From Spirometra erinaceieuropaei (lineage: Eukaryota > Platyhelminthes > Cestoda > Diphyllobothriidea > Diphyllobothriidae), in contig CACRXP010000852.1 in assembly GCA_902702965.1 (NCBI GenBank), forward strand, positions 93,384-157,383: a DNA stretch of 64,000 nt, read 5' to 3'. Shown here in pieces: positions 1-12,200 of this stretch (its first letter is position 1; the number at the start of each line of letters is the position of its first letter). The translations under genes and the position numbers were made by a program. The notes below the pieces were generated by a model, which saw nothing but the letters and a program-made list of their open reading frames with translations, ran no database searches and had not been told where the DNA came from.

Positions 1-2150
1 GTCACCGTACACTGTCACATCTAACTGTACTGGCTTGACAAGAAGTTATCGAAAACAATGTGTTCTAGCAACTTTGTCCTCGGAATCTTATCTATTTATT
101 GAGGAAGTGCCGCAAGATCTCGACTTCGTCTTCGCTCGCATCGGTGGGTTGCTAGGAGCAAGATCCCATCTGGCAGAACTAGGGGCTTATATTTGGAAAC
201 TGTTCGAACTACTAGCTTCTTTGGCGTTGAAAATATGATGCTAAATATTAGCTTGGAACCCCTAGTCTAATCTTTATTGGTCACTTGGTGAACTCTGATG
301 TGATAAAATCGTCCCTAAAAATGTTTCGGCCATATCTACGTGCCCCGTTCCGACAACCCTCTTGGGGAGTGCAAATTGATATTACTGTTTTCTTGCTCAT
401 TGCACCATCATACTGCAACCACTTGAAAGCCTACTGGCTGACTCCCAGAAGAATCTGGTGATGACTGAAGAGGACGTCAAGTCCTTCGGTGACATCAAGG
501 CCACACTTGTGAGCGAAAAACTGCTTTCCGACACCCGCTTACATACTCAACTAACTATCATGACAGACTTCAACACTGCCCTTGGCGCATCGCTTCACGA
601 AACTGTTAATGACATTCTTTAGTTTCTGGCTTTTTTTGAAGAAACGCAGCCCAGCGGAGACCCGTTGCAATGCCTTCGGCCTAGAACTCATAGCTGCATA
701 TCCATCCATCCGACACTTCCTGTATTTTCTCAATGTGATTCTAACCGGACAAAAGCCACTCGTTTTTGCACTGAAGTTCTCTGCCGATCGACACACTCCC
801 CGCAAGATTCACCATCTGGACTTCATCTCACAGTTTTCCTGCCAACGTGTGGAAAATGTATTTACCGATGCTCTCTCGGCAGTCGAGATGGATTCCGTCA
901 TGACAAACCCCATTAACTTCCCGCTCGTGGCTACGCCTCAACGATCAGCTGACGAAGTCTCCCGAAACCAACACGAGGACTTTTTTTTCTTTCTTTTAGT
1001 TGTCCCCTTTGTCCCCTGCGCTGGCACGTTAAAGTGTGACCTATCTATCGGACACAACGGCATTTGTCCCAGAAAAATTGCTACGACAGCTGTTCAGCGT
1101 TCTTCATAACCTATTCCTCTGGAGTTCGTTTGACAGTGAAATTCATCACTGATCGATGGCTCTGGCAGAGGACGAACAAGGATGCACAATGGTGGGTCTG
1201 CTCTTGTCTGCCATGTCACCGGGCTTGGATACACCGACACACCTTTCCTCGACAGGTAACTTCGGCATTTCTGATGCGGGTTTCAGTCACATCCACCTTT
1301 ACTAAGTATGGACTTTCCCACCGTCTGGCAGTTCTGTCTGTCTCCTGGCTTGCATGGAGCGTTCCAATCGGCGGCCCGTTGCTGTGACCATTCTGGACAT
1401 CAGGGACAATACTTTGGATAGAGCTGTCCCGTTTCGTTGGGTGCCTAGTTTTGGAGCTCCCATGGCTGTCACCACCGACACAAATCTCACGTTGATTAAA
1501 GAACTCACTTCGGTTGACGCCACCATCCGAATTCGAACAAAATCATTCCACACTCAGACAGATGCTGCCGTCGAATGTTTCCATTCTCAGCTTAAGACTG
1601 CCCGCAGGGTCCAGCCCGTTTCCTTCCGACTGTTGGATAACGTTCTCGTGGTGATGCTGTTTCTGCGTTCCACTTTCAAATGTAATATCGATTGCACTGC
1701 AACTGCTTTTGTCTACATAACTTCTCTCCGACTATCTGGTGAGTTACTATCTCCTCCGAATAGACGAACAGTCCTGAAACCCTACAACTATATGCACCGA
1801 CTACAGTCGTGACAAGTGCAGTCTTCGCGCAACGTCCCCTTGGGCGTTATCGGCCAGTGACCTCATCCGTCGCGAACCAGCAACGTGCAATTTAGTCTTC
1901 GTTCGTCATCAGGTTGTCCGAAGGCTACTCCGACCACCCTATGACGGGCCGCATATAGACATTTATAGATCTGACAAAGAAGGTGTCATCAATTCCAACG
2001 GCAAGGCCGACAAAGCATTGTTAGCGTCAAGCCGGCCTATATTTATAACGGCAATCATAACCCAAAACTGCCCCCACCGCAATAAATGACACCTTCTGTA
2101 ACTACTGGCAGCAGCAAATCTGCAGTTCGTCGCATACGGTTTGGCCGCCA
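1..2150 (+). pseudogene. Ty3/Gypsy-type LTR retrotransposon pol remnant
   Basis: Decayed pol polyprotein cut by the window start. Read across several frames it keeps the normal order: end of reverse transcriptase (35-240, DLDFVFARIGG where the family has a YIDD active site, so the catalytic pair is lost; then an FIGHLVN segment near 280), RNase H (about 540-930, with KKRSPAETRCNAFGLELIA and the RHTPRKIHHLDFISQF segment), integrase zinc finger (C-x2-C near 1200) and integrase core (about 1360-1720, VTTDTN and ECFHSQLK matching the second D and the E regions), then the post-integrase stretch near 1890-1960. Stops and frameshifts throughout; no LTR seen. A short 11-bp inverted repeat (GAAGGTGTCAT) lies at about 1980 and 2090. 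Domain order is seen; family assignment rests on known Gypsy motifs. Confidence 0.85.
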
Positions 2151-2159
2151 TGTCAACTA

Positions 2160-3470
2160 GCCCGATAGATTTGTTGGTACCTAGTAAAGAGACGCCTTCA
2201 CTCCGTTTGGTGTCTGGGTAGCAGTTTTAGCAGCCTCTCCAGTGCCCCATTGCAAGGCATCGCTTTGTCTGCCAACATAATCTTTTGCCACGACACGCGC
2301 GTAGGACAGTCTGGCATTGTATCAGTGCGCTTTGGCATCATGACACCCGACTCTGACACCAAACTAACTAATTATATGCCCAACACTCGGCCAGACATTC
2401 CCCTTTACAAAGTCAGAGACATGTGATACCCGTGTAAACTACACACCGCGAGTGGCGCTCCCGGGTAACGGACGTTTAGCTCAGGCAGTCAAACAGCCAA
2501 CCGACGGCAAACTGCCCTGTGCGTAGATTAAACCTTTTCTCACAGCTCCCTGACTTCTGACATTAAACGAAACGAAATTTTTGTGCGAAGTTAGAGGTGT
2601 TCTTAATTTTTTGACTGCCTCATGGCGGTGACGCAGAATACCGCAAAGACGAAGCAAAACTGCCTCCACATCTGCCGACGCATGATCAACTTAAATTGTA
2701 ACGGTTCGTTGACAAAACCGCTATTGCGGTCGCTTAAGTTGACGACCAGAATGAAGTAAAACACCTTTCCCGGATGACTGCAGACCAGAAGGTATGCGTT
2801 TTACAATTTGAGTTGGGTAAACATCATTAATTGTCAGGATATTCCACAGGAGTCAATGTCAGTGACATAGAACCGGATGTGCGGCAAAACACCCCATCTC
2901 ACCACCTGAGAGAAAAAAAGTACGTTAACTTTAAGGAAACACGTTCCCTACGTTAGTCAACGGCTTAATTAACCCTATTGGCAAGCGGTTTCAATGAAGT
3001 AAATTTCATGTAATTTTGCAATCAAGATTTTGGGAAGCAAATTTAAAATTTAGGACACCCGTTACCCTGCGTAAACAACAGCTCACGCCTGTCAGTCAGT
3101 CAGGCTAATTAACCTCTCCCCCGACCTAATGTGTTGTCTTACGACGTTGAGTATCGCGTCGGTCAGACTGTCTATGCACGACGGATGATCTGCGGAGTTT
3201 AAATGTTGTCTACATCGCCTGTCTCCACGGTCTTGTCCGTGTGTGTACTCATACTAACTGCTCGGTAATTTGGAAAGTTCTCGCGGCACTCATTTTGATC
3301 CAACCGGAGTTATTCAAGGGCACATTTGCTGTGAGTTTCAATAATTATCGCTGGCTGCAAGAATGCGGTGACCTATAAGTGAACTCTGATTAATGTTTTA
3401 TCTATCTTATCAAAGTAAATTTACAGTTGTTTCGACAAATTTCAACTAATTCACTGTGACACGACTTTGA
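2160..3470. other. No recognisable feature
   Basis: About 1.3 kb without a convincing exon, repeat or RNA. Short frames on both strands (for example a 62-codon frame on the minus strand at 2481-2669) match nothing I recognise. Confidence 0.5.
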
Positions 3471-3478
3471 AAAACTTC

Positions 3479-3760
3479 GATCATCGGAGGGATTGTAACC
3501 CATGACAGAAAGGGGAGGCTTTAGTACAGCCAACGCTTAAACTGTCTGAGCTACGAGGCTCCACCAAACGAAGCTCGTTTAATCACATTTGGGTCACGTT
3601 TACATGCCTTACCTACTGCAATCTCCTAAATCAACCAAATCTAATACAGTAAGCTGATTGTCCAAGCAGGATTTCCTTAGTAGGACATTTACAATCCAGT
3701 TAATAAAAGGGAGGCTCATCTTATTCAGAGGCGTTTTGGCAGATTTCAAATAATTCACTT
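3479..3760 (-). repeat. Diverged tRNA-like short repeat with body
   Basis: Minus-strand copy of the tRNA-like repeat seen much better at 30288 and 51230. The tRNA-like part is 3479-3561 (GAGCTACGAGGCTCC equals the acceptor/D-arm end on the other strand), followed by the body that contains the 'gattTggtgga' and 'aatcctgcttgg' blocks found in every copy. It is worn and has lost the T-arm symmetry, so it is an old SINE-like copy, not a tRNA gene. Confidence 0.6.
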
Positions 3761-3774
3761 CCCATCGTCCTGTG

Positions 3775-3826
3775 GGGCCTCGTGGCTCAGATGGTTTGAA
3801 TGTTGGTTGTACCTGAGCCACATACT
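3775..3826 (+). repeat. tRNA-like repeat fragment, opposite orientation
   Basis: GGGGCCTCGTGGCTCAGATGG reads as the acceptor and D-arm of the same tRNA-like repeat on the plus strand, then decays. With the preceding minus copy it forms a weak inverted pair, the arrangement seen much more clearly at 51230-51779. Confidence 0.5.
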
Positions 3827-3899
3827 TTCTGAGTAAAAAAGCCGTTCATTTTGTTATGCTTTAGCGAGGTCACTATCCCTCGGTAACGAAATTATTACA

Positions 3900-4015
3900 G
3901 AATTAGGTTGCATGATGCTTAATGGTTAACCGATACTTTAATATTTTTTTCAAAACGAAAACGAATTTACGAATTTTGGACAACATTTCATGACTTGGCA
4001 CACCTACCGTATTTT
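3900..4015 (-). repeat. Fragment of terminal-inverted-repeat element
   Basis: On the minus strand this reads TACGGTAGGTGTGCCAAGTC followed by ATGAAATGTTGTCC and an AAAATTCG block. The same start and spacing occur at 14947 (minus), 15330 (plus), 33284 and 34270, so it is one end of the TA-flanked element family described at 33284. Confidence 0.55.
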
Positions 4016-5185
4016 AGGAACCCCCAACGAAACCAAGGTCAGCCACTAATGGCCAATCCTGATAGCCTTACGTGGTTTCGCGAAATTGAAAATATTGCGT
4101 TTACCGGGGCGGAAAATAGTATAGAAATACAACTAACATACACAAGGGATTACCTGTCAAAAATAGGATAAATCCTATCGAGCCTCACGAAGTTTTTTAA
4201 TTTTCAGATAAGCAAGGATATCACTGTGGCTGTCGAGAGTCAGTTTACGAAATTGCTGATAACTATCAGGGGAAAAGGCTTTTGTCTGATGGACAGTTTG
4301 AAGGAATAAGGTATGCGTGCACCACGAGACCCAGAATGCTTGGCGTTCCAAGACTTCACAAACAAGAACTACCACCACGTCCAATTTTGAATATGCCTAA
4401 TTGCCTCTACCACGCCATGGAAAAATGACTACTACGAAAATGTGTTTGCATCAGTGAAGTTGAAATCTCGTCTAATTTGAGGAAGGCTATCGGGGATATC
4501 AAGTTTCAGTTCAGTTCAGTTTATTCGAGGGAAATATAGGTGTTGATCCTTTGAACTCCCTAGTTGTTACAGGGAAGCGAACGCAATCAAAAATTTGAAA
4601 ATGAAACACCAAACATCTGCAGAGTTTCTTCAGATTGGCAAAGTTGTCGAAGTCACACAGATAGACAAAATTTTCCAAGAGTTAAATACATTAACGTTAC
4701 TAAATTTGCTATACAGTAGTCTGTATATGGATAGTTGGTGCTATGTCAGTTTCGGAGAAAGACAAATTAAATACCAACACACATTCAACAGACACGGAAC
4801 AATAATAAAAAAACAAACATTTTGTCGGACATACGATGCTATCTTTGATGTATAATTACTGTCCACGAAAGGGCCTGTTATATAAACAGTAGTCTATGTA
4901 TGACACTTTTTCGGCAGACATTTCGTCAACTATGCAGGACAGTGGGAACCTTTAAACAAACACTTAGGCGATGCATATACAACGTACATTTCTTTTGCAT
5001 CGGTCAGGCAAATAGAATGTGAAACGAAGGGTTCGTCACTTCCACAGTATCTTGCTATATTTTTTACGGACAAGTTCGAGCTAACAATTCCCAGGTACAC
5101 TAGCAATGACTTTAAATTTATATGATCGGTGCGTATAAAGTATGATCTGCCTCACAAGGCATACCACTGATATCGAGAGCAGCAA
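4016..5185. other. Unassigned; one 86-codon open frame
   Basis: A plus-strand frame at 4595-4855 (86 codons, a true ATG at 4601 inside it) has no domain that I recognise and does not fit the exon pattern of the secreted family. Nothing else is supported. Confidence 0.4.
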
Positions 5186-5189
5186 GGTC

Positions 5190-5300
5190 TGAGACGGATA
5201 TATAAATCTTCTTCCTTGATGTCCTTCTGCACAGATCAGACGACAGGCCTATGGAACGCAGTGTATTTCGAAAGAGAACCCTGACTAGAGTATACATGGT
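5190..5300 (+). pseudogene. Penelope-like RT fragment
   Basis: One frame reads FFLDVLLHRSDDRPMERSV followed by FRKRTLT, which is the motif after the RT active site in Penelope-like elements (LPFLDVLxxR...SVxRKPTxT; compare LPFLDVLMFREDDGSIRRSV at 39345-41126 minus). An in-frame stop lies just upstream and no longer frame flanks it. Too short to place in a PLE lineage. Confidence 0.45.
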
Positions 5301-6150
5301 AAGAATGGGTAAAGGCCCCCCAGGCATCTCTGGTATATTACAAATTATACTATATATTTTAACTGAGTTTTATTTAAACACTATCATTTCGTTTGGGTGT
5401 TTCATCGTACAAGAGTATGTCGCATAAGTTGTTTTTATAGACGCAGAATTGGGCGACATCTGCAGCAAAATTCTCGTCCTGTGCCTGTTCTCATGAAAAA
5501 AATACTGAAGTCAATTGTCTGTCCACAATGTGCGGCTCGCCTTATTCTACGAAACTGACGTGGGTATAATTTGAATTTTTTAACAATCTTGGCCCAGAAA
5601 ATTGAATTATGCAACTTTAGGATAGGGGTCTCATTAAGGTCATGGATATAAACGTACACATTTTATTCGAAAACGTAATGATCAAGCCCTATTGAGTACA
5701 GCAGAACTCCAATCTATTAAAATCACTGTCGCAAAAACCCTTTTGCCGTATATCCTAACAAGACCGCCCTTTGGTGAATACGACGTTTTTCGTAGACGTG
5801 CCTTAGTCTAGCAGTTCTGCGACTTTTACTTCCCTATCCATGCCATGCTGTGCTATGATAATTCCAAAGATGGCTTCGTAAGCGGTAACGGACCTTTACT
5901 GTTATAAGGTTTGACAGACATATTTTATATTTATAGGTTTTGTCCAAAAGGTAACTTTCGGATACCGAAAATAAAACGTCATACAACCTTTTTCGTGGCA
6001 AAAATAACATTGCACTTTAAATGGTTATTAGGTTTTTCATAATAATTTTGCTTCCTGTCAATGCAATATTTGGGCTTCAGGAGTTCGAAAGGAGTCTCCA
6101 GTTTGGTTTTAAACCTCATAATCAAACAAAGCACAGAACACAAAAGCGAT
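5301..6150. other. No recognisable feature
   Basis: Short frames only. A 74-codon minus-strand frame at 5435-5659 has no motif that I can assign. Confidence 0.4.
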
Positions 6151-6406
6151 TCAAATCGCGCAAGAAGCATCATTGGAGTTTCTGAATGCCTGAATGATGA
6201 TTAATTCATACTTGTCCAAAAGAATATTCTCCAATTTGAGAAGTTCGCTTGTGGACGTAGACACTACGACTGGATTTGGAATTTCATCTGGTATATAATT
6301 GGACAGGCGAACTACGTTTGACACGTTTGTATACATTTTCCAGTAGGATATATCCACAATAATCGTAGGTGATGTGTCGGTGACCATCAGAAGCGCGTAT
6401 TCATAA
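6151..6406 (-). CDS. Secreted cysteine family, third-exon-like (member D, partial)
   Basis: This minus-strand frame is clearly related to the last exon of the gene at 52492-53837: DISYWKMYTNVSNVVRLS here against DITYWEKEKKSPNMIRLS there, and LLKLENILLDKY further on against ILNVLNMSEDNF. It ends SCAI-stop, keeping the cysteine 2-3 residues before the stop found in every member. It is also close to member E (61383): both have N-x2-RLS, then LL-[DE]-K-[FY] and a Q-x-F segment before the last cysteine. I could not find its second exon: the only AG near the expected place (exon start 6406) gives phase 2, whereas the complete genes use phase 0, and upstream frames carry a stop. Either a diverged gene with an exon I missed or a recent pseudogene. 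Frame intact from 6470 to the stop. Confidence 0.5.
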
Positions 6407-6459
6407 CTACGTTCGTTATTAAAAAAAGACAAACATTTATAAATATGCAATAAAATCAC

Positions 6460-7190
6460 AGGTTTTGTGGTGCAGTATAGTAAGTTAAATATTCATCAAT
6501 GTTTCTCCAGACGTCTTTTTTAGAATTATGATTTTTGTCGACTTGGTATGCGAATAGTGCACATTGTTGCGGAATACGTATCGTCCAATGCACAGTAAAA
6601 TTAGAAGTGGTGGCATATGCGGCTTACGGAAAAAGCGGATAAATAGAAAATAGGCATATCGATGTTTCGTAAATTAACTCGCTTAATCTGCCCGCCTACC
6701 GAAATGGCGTTGCAATCAAACATAACACGAAATATCCGGACAACCCAACTTCAAGTAACACACTGTTTTTCGTGTCCGATTGAATACCAATAAGCAAAAC
6801 ATACATGGTCACGTTTTGATGTATGGATCATTTGTTTTACCTAAAACCAAAATCTGGAGAGAGCTGCTGATTATGTCGCAGGTAAGACAATTACCCTGAA
6901 AAGTTACTTTTAATGAATTCTGACATCCAGTATTTTGGGAGGGGTACGTACAAGATTTCAACAGATCCTATTTTGTGCGTCAAACCTATCGCATATTCAC
7001 ATGTTCACAGTCCGAATGCGGTGTACAATGTTTTTCGCAATTTTTTCGCGATTATAATACCCCTTTCGCCTTTATGCCACATTATTAGATTAAAAAATTC
7101 TCCTTACTAAAACTACAAGCAAAATCTTTGCAATTTAACTATTTTCCCTTATATCTGTACCCTCTTAATGGAGTTTTCAGGGCTTCTGTC
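6460..7190. other. No supported gene
   Basis: Searched on the minus strand for the missing second exon of member D. A stretch near 6570-6710 has several cysteines but contains a stop and lacks the phase-1 acceptor, so I do not call it. A 65-codon plus frame at 6913-7110 is unrecognised. Confidence 0.35.
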
Positions 7191-7216
7191 GTTTACTCCA
7201 AATATACTGACTGATA

Positions 7217-8865
7217 ATGGCTGACATTGTCAATCGAGCTCCTTACTGGAAACAGTTGGTCCTGCATCAGAAACTGTACTCCAAAACACATTGTTGTCTA
7301 CTACCCTCAACTTTGCTGTCATCGTTGCCCTCATCGTACGACTAGGACAGTTTTCTGCAAACATGGCGATTCTGTTGGCAAACTGAGCCTAGCATTGTGC
7401 AATGATGTACCGTACTAACAAAACAGGTATTAGCTAAAAACCCAGACACTTGAGTTTCGTCGATCTTATGCCGCTGCCTGACGCAGCTGCGAGGGGTTCG
7501 GCTCGTCAGTTGGTCCCCAAGCTTTGCCCGTGTGTTTGCTGGTATATGAACTCCAGTTTCAACTTGTTTTGTTTAATTTCCGAGGAAATTAATGCGCAAA
7601 CTTGGAGCCAATTCTTCGGAACAGACCCTTTCAGGCACGCTCCGAAAGTTGACATGAATATTTGAGCTGAAATCCATCAGCTACTGCGGGATAACCGCTT
7701 AATATTCAAAAACCGCCAACAGGCAGCCAGTAATATAGAATTGTGCAATGATTTACCGTACTAACATCACAGGTATTGACTGTATAGACGCAGAAAATGC
7801 AGGACAAATTTGCAATGGATACAAGATTCTAGCTGTCAATGTCCCTTATCTTGAGGAAGAAATCACAAAGATGAAAGCCCAATTACGAGGCAGTCTAGAC
7901 CAAGCTAACGCTACCAATCTGCCTACTGGACGAGTAACCAGAAGTAGGGCAACAGCTCCCAGCATAATAGGCACGCCAGCACCTATTACAGCAGTCCCAG
8001 AACGAATAGCTAAAAACGACAAAATAACGGCCAGAAAGAACACCCAAAAACCGAAGAGAAAAAAAAATCAAACTGTAAAAAAAGGCCAAAGAAAACGGAC
8101 GGCTACTTCCGGAAGATGCCTCCGTGGAGACCGAAACTGAGACAATGACGGATTCTCCGTCCCTCATGGCAAATGCTGTGTGTCCAAACACCTTTGCTGA
8201 TTCTCCGAAACAGTCCAAACTTGATAGACCTAGTACGAGCGGTGGAATCGATTCATCCATCAAAGCCACAGAGTTCTAGCCCCAGTCTTCTATGCCGGGC
8301 GCTTCTTCCAAGGTTGTCAACATAAGAGTCAAACAAACAGACGGCGTAAACGCATCTGCTCCACCATCACCATCGCATAGCCCGAAGAGCGTTAAGTCAT
8401 TAAGGAAACCACAATTCCGTAGAAAATAAAAAAAGAGACCGACAGAGAAAAATGTCTTATTATTCAGGGGCTCCCTGAATCAAGTGCAATTCCTCCCATG
8501 GAGCGGGTCTCGGAAGACCTATCACTCTTCCAAGGTCTTCTCTGTACTACTTTGGAACACACAGAGGCTATTGAAGTTATCAAATCCTTCCGCCTTGGAA
8601 AACGAGCAGATAATCCATCTGCATCGATTCGTTCCTGACCTCTTAAAGTTGTTCTGGCCAGCAGCGGCCAAGCCAGTCTCATTCACTCCAGGCGATTCGG
8701 GATTAAAGGCTCCAACCCAGGTGTTTTTTTTTCAACCGGACTACTCGCCAGCGGAACGGCTAAAACATTGTCTGCTAGTTCTAGAATTAAGAAAGAGGCT
8801 CAGCGAGGGGGAGAACAATTTAATAATATACAACAACCTTTGGATAGATCCGGTCCCAATGACCG
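7217..8865 (+). pseudogene. LINE ORF1 (broken)
   Basis: Begins MADIVNRAPYWKQLVLHQK at an ATG at 7217 and continues through several frames. A lysine-rich basic stretch follows (about 7990-8120: KPKRKKNQTVKKGQRKR), then an RRM-like segment near 8460-8850 ending in FFQPDYSPAERLKH and LIIYNN, typical of CR1 ORF1 RNA-binding proteins that coat the element RNA. Many stops and frameshifts. A 40-bp direct repeat (about 7391-7431 and 7740-7780, roughly 35 matches) sits inside it. Confidence 0.65.
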
Positions 8866-11555
8866 CGCAGCCGGCATATTAAGTGAAGGCGCTAACCCAA
8901 ATCTAACCACATCTTCCGTCAACCGGAAATTGAAATTCTTGTACACTAACGTGCAGAGTTTGCTATTAAAGTTCGACGAGCTGAAGATCCACCTCTGCGA
9001 TGTTTCCCCTGACGTAATCCCTTTAACAGAAACCTAATTGTCCCAACACGTGGACGACCGTGAGTTGGCCTTGCCTGGCTACCAGATGTTTAGAAGGGAT
9101 AGGGAAGGGCGTCAGGGAGGAGGCGTAATCACGTATGTAAAAAATGGGCTAAATGTATCAGACAAAACCGATAAATTTTCGTGCAGTTCCGAGGCAATCT
9201 GGCTGTCTATTAAAGTTCCGAGCTCGCCTAGCCTCGATGTCTTGACAGTTTATCGACCGCCGAGACGGGACAACATGGCCGACGCTCGCCTGCTGGAGGA
9301 GCTCGAAAAGTTCGCTACGCGGCCGGATATCCTGATCATGGGCGACTTTAACGCGCCTCATATTGACTGGAGCTCGACCTATGCAAATAGCTCAGAACAT
9401 ACCTTCGATAGGAGTTTTCTGAACACGGCACTGAAATTATTTCTCCCACAACACGTCATATTACCAACTAGAGTACGCGAAGGCCAACAGGCCAAATGTC
9501 TTGATCTTGTCCTTACGAAGGCACAGGATAACATTGATGAGGTGTCATGCCTACCCCCCTTAGGAAAAAGTGACCACGTCGTTCTTCTATGGGATTGCTC
9601 GCTTTTTTCCATGTCCGAGAAACCCATGACAGTTAGAAGGAACCCTTGGCGCGGGGATTTCGACCAAATTAGGGCCGAAATTGCACGCCTTGAGTGAGAG
9701 TTCGCATTTGTTGGAAGCATACTCGAAGATTGGCAGCGGTTCCGAAAGATTCTGCACGAGCTGATCGTAAACCACTGTCCGCTTTCACAGAAGAGGTTAA
9801 CTAACAGACCTCGATGGATTACACACGCCTTGAAGAATGTAGTGAATAAAATACGAAGGCTGTGGAAAACATCGCTTTCTGTCAGGAGCCCCACATTTCT
9901 ATGCGCGTACAAAATTCAAAGAAATCGAGGCAAGGGCCTTATCCTCAAAACTAGAAGGGAATTCGAACGGGATCTGCCTAACCGTGCCACGGAGAACCCT
10001 AAATTATTATACGGTTACATAAGGCCACGCACGATGTACAAGGGCCCCATACCACTGCTAAAGACTGCTAAAGGTGAACATCTCACCTAAGATAGAGCAA
10101 AAGCTGATCACCTTTCAGAATTTGTTCGGTCTGTTTTTAGTAGCGAAACAGGAATCAACCCTTCGGCCCTTCAACCCTTCGAAGACACGACAAATATGGA
10201 GACCGTTCAGTTAACTGAGTGTACGGTTCTGACGGAGTTGCTGAGGCTAAAGGAATTCCACATCACCAGGTCCGATGAGATTCCGGCTAAGATTTTGAAG
10301 GCACTCACCGGTGAGTTGGCTAAGCCACTCTCGATGCTTTTCCATACATCCTTCGAGAACGGATATCTGCCACCCGACTGGAAGTCGGCGTGGATTACGC
10401 AGCTGTACAAGGGCGGAAGTTGGGTCTCTGCGAACAAGATATGGTGCATGCCATCTATATCGACTTTAAAAAGGCCTTCGACATTGTGCCTTACCACCGA
10501 CTTCTATACAAACTCAGCCGTGCAGGAGTGTGAGGTAAGATTCTGATGGGGATTCGAAGCTTCTTACTCGGCCGCTCTCAAGCCGTCCACGTCAGTGACC
10601 AGCAATCTGCCGAAGTTGCCGTTAGGAGTGGTGTTCCCCAAGGCTCTGTTCTTGGCTCTACACTGTTCCTCGTATACGTCAACGACTGCGCAAACGAACT
10701 GCATTCCATGTCGCAATGTTTGCCGATGACATAAAGATCTGAAGTACCGTACAAAGCGAAGTAGACGAGGCGCGACTGCAGACAAATCTGGACCAACTCG
10801 AGCAATGGTCGAAAGACTGGCTTCTGCAGTTCAACGTAAACAAAGGCAAATTCCTATGCGTTGGCAGAACCAGTTCTCCTAACCGCACGGTCTAACGTCT
10901 GACTAACAAACCACTGGAAGAAGTCTACGCCCAGAAGGACTTGGGTGTATGGATCACAACCTCGCTTAAGCCTTCGCTGCAATGCTCGAAGGTAGCCAAG
11001 TCGGCGATGTCCATTATATACCTCGTCAAACGGGTGTTTTGCTCCTTTGATGAAGACTGCTTCGCCAAGGTCTTTAAAACTGTTATGCAACCTCATCTGG
11101 AGTTTGCTATCCAAGCATGGAAACCCTGGACCACTAAATACTTGGACATACTCGAAAAAGTTCAACGGCGAGCAACGAAGCTCATATCTGGGCAGTGATC
11201 ACTACCCTACGAAACACGATTAGCTAATCTTGACATCTTTACTTTGAGTTACAGACAGCTACGTGGGGACCTGATACAAGCTTTCCGCATCGTGCGCAAT
11301 CAGGGCTGCTGCCTCGCATCTGGAGACTTTTTCGAGTTGGCGACTACGACTAACCTGAGAGGCCATCCACTCAAACTGTGTGTGACTGGTGCTCGGCTAG
11401 ACACACGAAAGTTCTTCTTCTCCAACAGAGTGGCTGCAGCTTGGAATGCCTTGCCTGAGGATGTTGTTATGTGGGGATCCGTGTATACTTTTAAACGGAG
11501 GCTAGAACAACATTGGAGCGCGCACAACAATAACGCCGGGCTACGGCCACCTTGA
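8770..11555 (+). pseudogene. LINE ORF2: endonuclease and reverse transcriptase (broken)
   Basis: The endonuclease part (about 8930-9630) keeps the expected landmarks in order: FLYTNVQSL, LTET (the next codon, tryptophan in relatives, is TAA at 9035-9037), GGGVITYV, GDFNAPHIDW and GKSDHVVL. The RT part runs from about 10190; after the 10437 deletion it resumes at DMVHAIYIDFKKAFD, then SGVPQGSVLG and FADDIK (10718-10735) followed by a TGA where relatives have tryptophan. Thumb and C-terminal segments continue to 11555 in shifted frames. Enzymatically dead. The same TGA and later stops are in copy 2. Confidence 0.85.
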
Positions 11556-11946
11556 TAGCCAAGGTTGACAATTTAGTGTTATTACGATGCTACTTCCAAC
11601 ACTCAAGTAACATATGTTTATGTAATTTATTATTTTGGGCCAAGTCGCTCACCGCTGCTCGCATTCACCACGATGCCCGCAGACTAAAAACTTTTACTTA
11701 TTTTCCTGTATCTTAGATGTGCTTCAACGTTCCGCTGCATTTAATCAACACATCGTTTTCATGTGGATGTAAGTGCTGTTAACGCATGACATTATGTTTC
11801 CATCTGTACAGTCTTTGTTATTGCCCTTGTATTTCTTTCAATTTACTTCCTTTCCATTTTCTCCATATAATTCCTGTGCATGTAACCAATAGGGATTTCA
11901 AAGTTACACACCTACGGTCCTTGAAATACATTGATACTGATACTGA

Positions 11947-12200
11947 AATTTGCATTTTATGTTGAAACCCGTGCCTGCAAGGGCAACTCTCAACTATTTA
12001 TATGACAGTAGTCGGGCGAATAATTTTGGTTTCACGGATCTAAAATATGCTAATAGTTCGAGAATCATCTTCGCGTAATGAATGCGAATTGTGATGTGAT
12101 TTTTTCAGTTTGGAATACGACTTTATTAGAAAAACTGGACGTTTTTTTTTCAAGCAGTCTTCCAAAACGCAGCCAGGATAAGTTGCACAGTTAACTAAAA
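11947..12200 (+). pseudogene. Secreted cysteine family, decayed third exon (unit A)
   Basis: Aligns along its whole length with the last exon and 3' UTR of the gene at 21962-23135: GCATTTTRTGTTGAAAC, then CAACTCTCAAYTATTTATAT (ATLNYLYDSS) and GACGGATCTA-like blocks. Here the frame is broken by stops and small gaps after about 35 codons, so the copy is dead. The UTR part, with an AATAAA-like end, continues to about 12300. The LINE 3' end abuts it at 11946; no first or second exon is found upstream. Confidence 0.8.

Larger units (their letters stand above)
7195..11946 (+). mobile_element. CR1-type LINE, copy 1 (inactive)
   Basis: Non-LTR retrotransposon with ORF1 (about 7217-8865), ORF2 (about 8770-11555: AP endonuclease then reverse transcriptase) and a 3' end in GATACTGATACTGA at 11946, a short tandem tail typical of CR1 elements. 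ORF2 stays in one frame from 8770 to 10437 apart from stops at 9035, 9695 and 10088. At 10437 the RT loses about 80 codons and the frame jumps; everything downstream of that junction is shared with copy 2 at 16202. The element ends directly against a decayed exon of the secreted family (11947), so it inserted in or next to that gene. Confidence 0.85.

Noticed and set aside
1..2150. Integrated virus
   Set aside because: Domain order and motifs are those of a Ty3/Gypsy LTR retrotransposon; no envelope region or LTR is visible.
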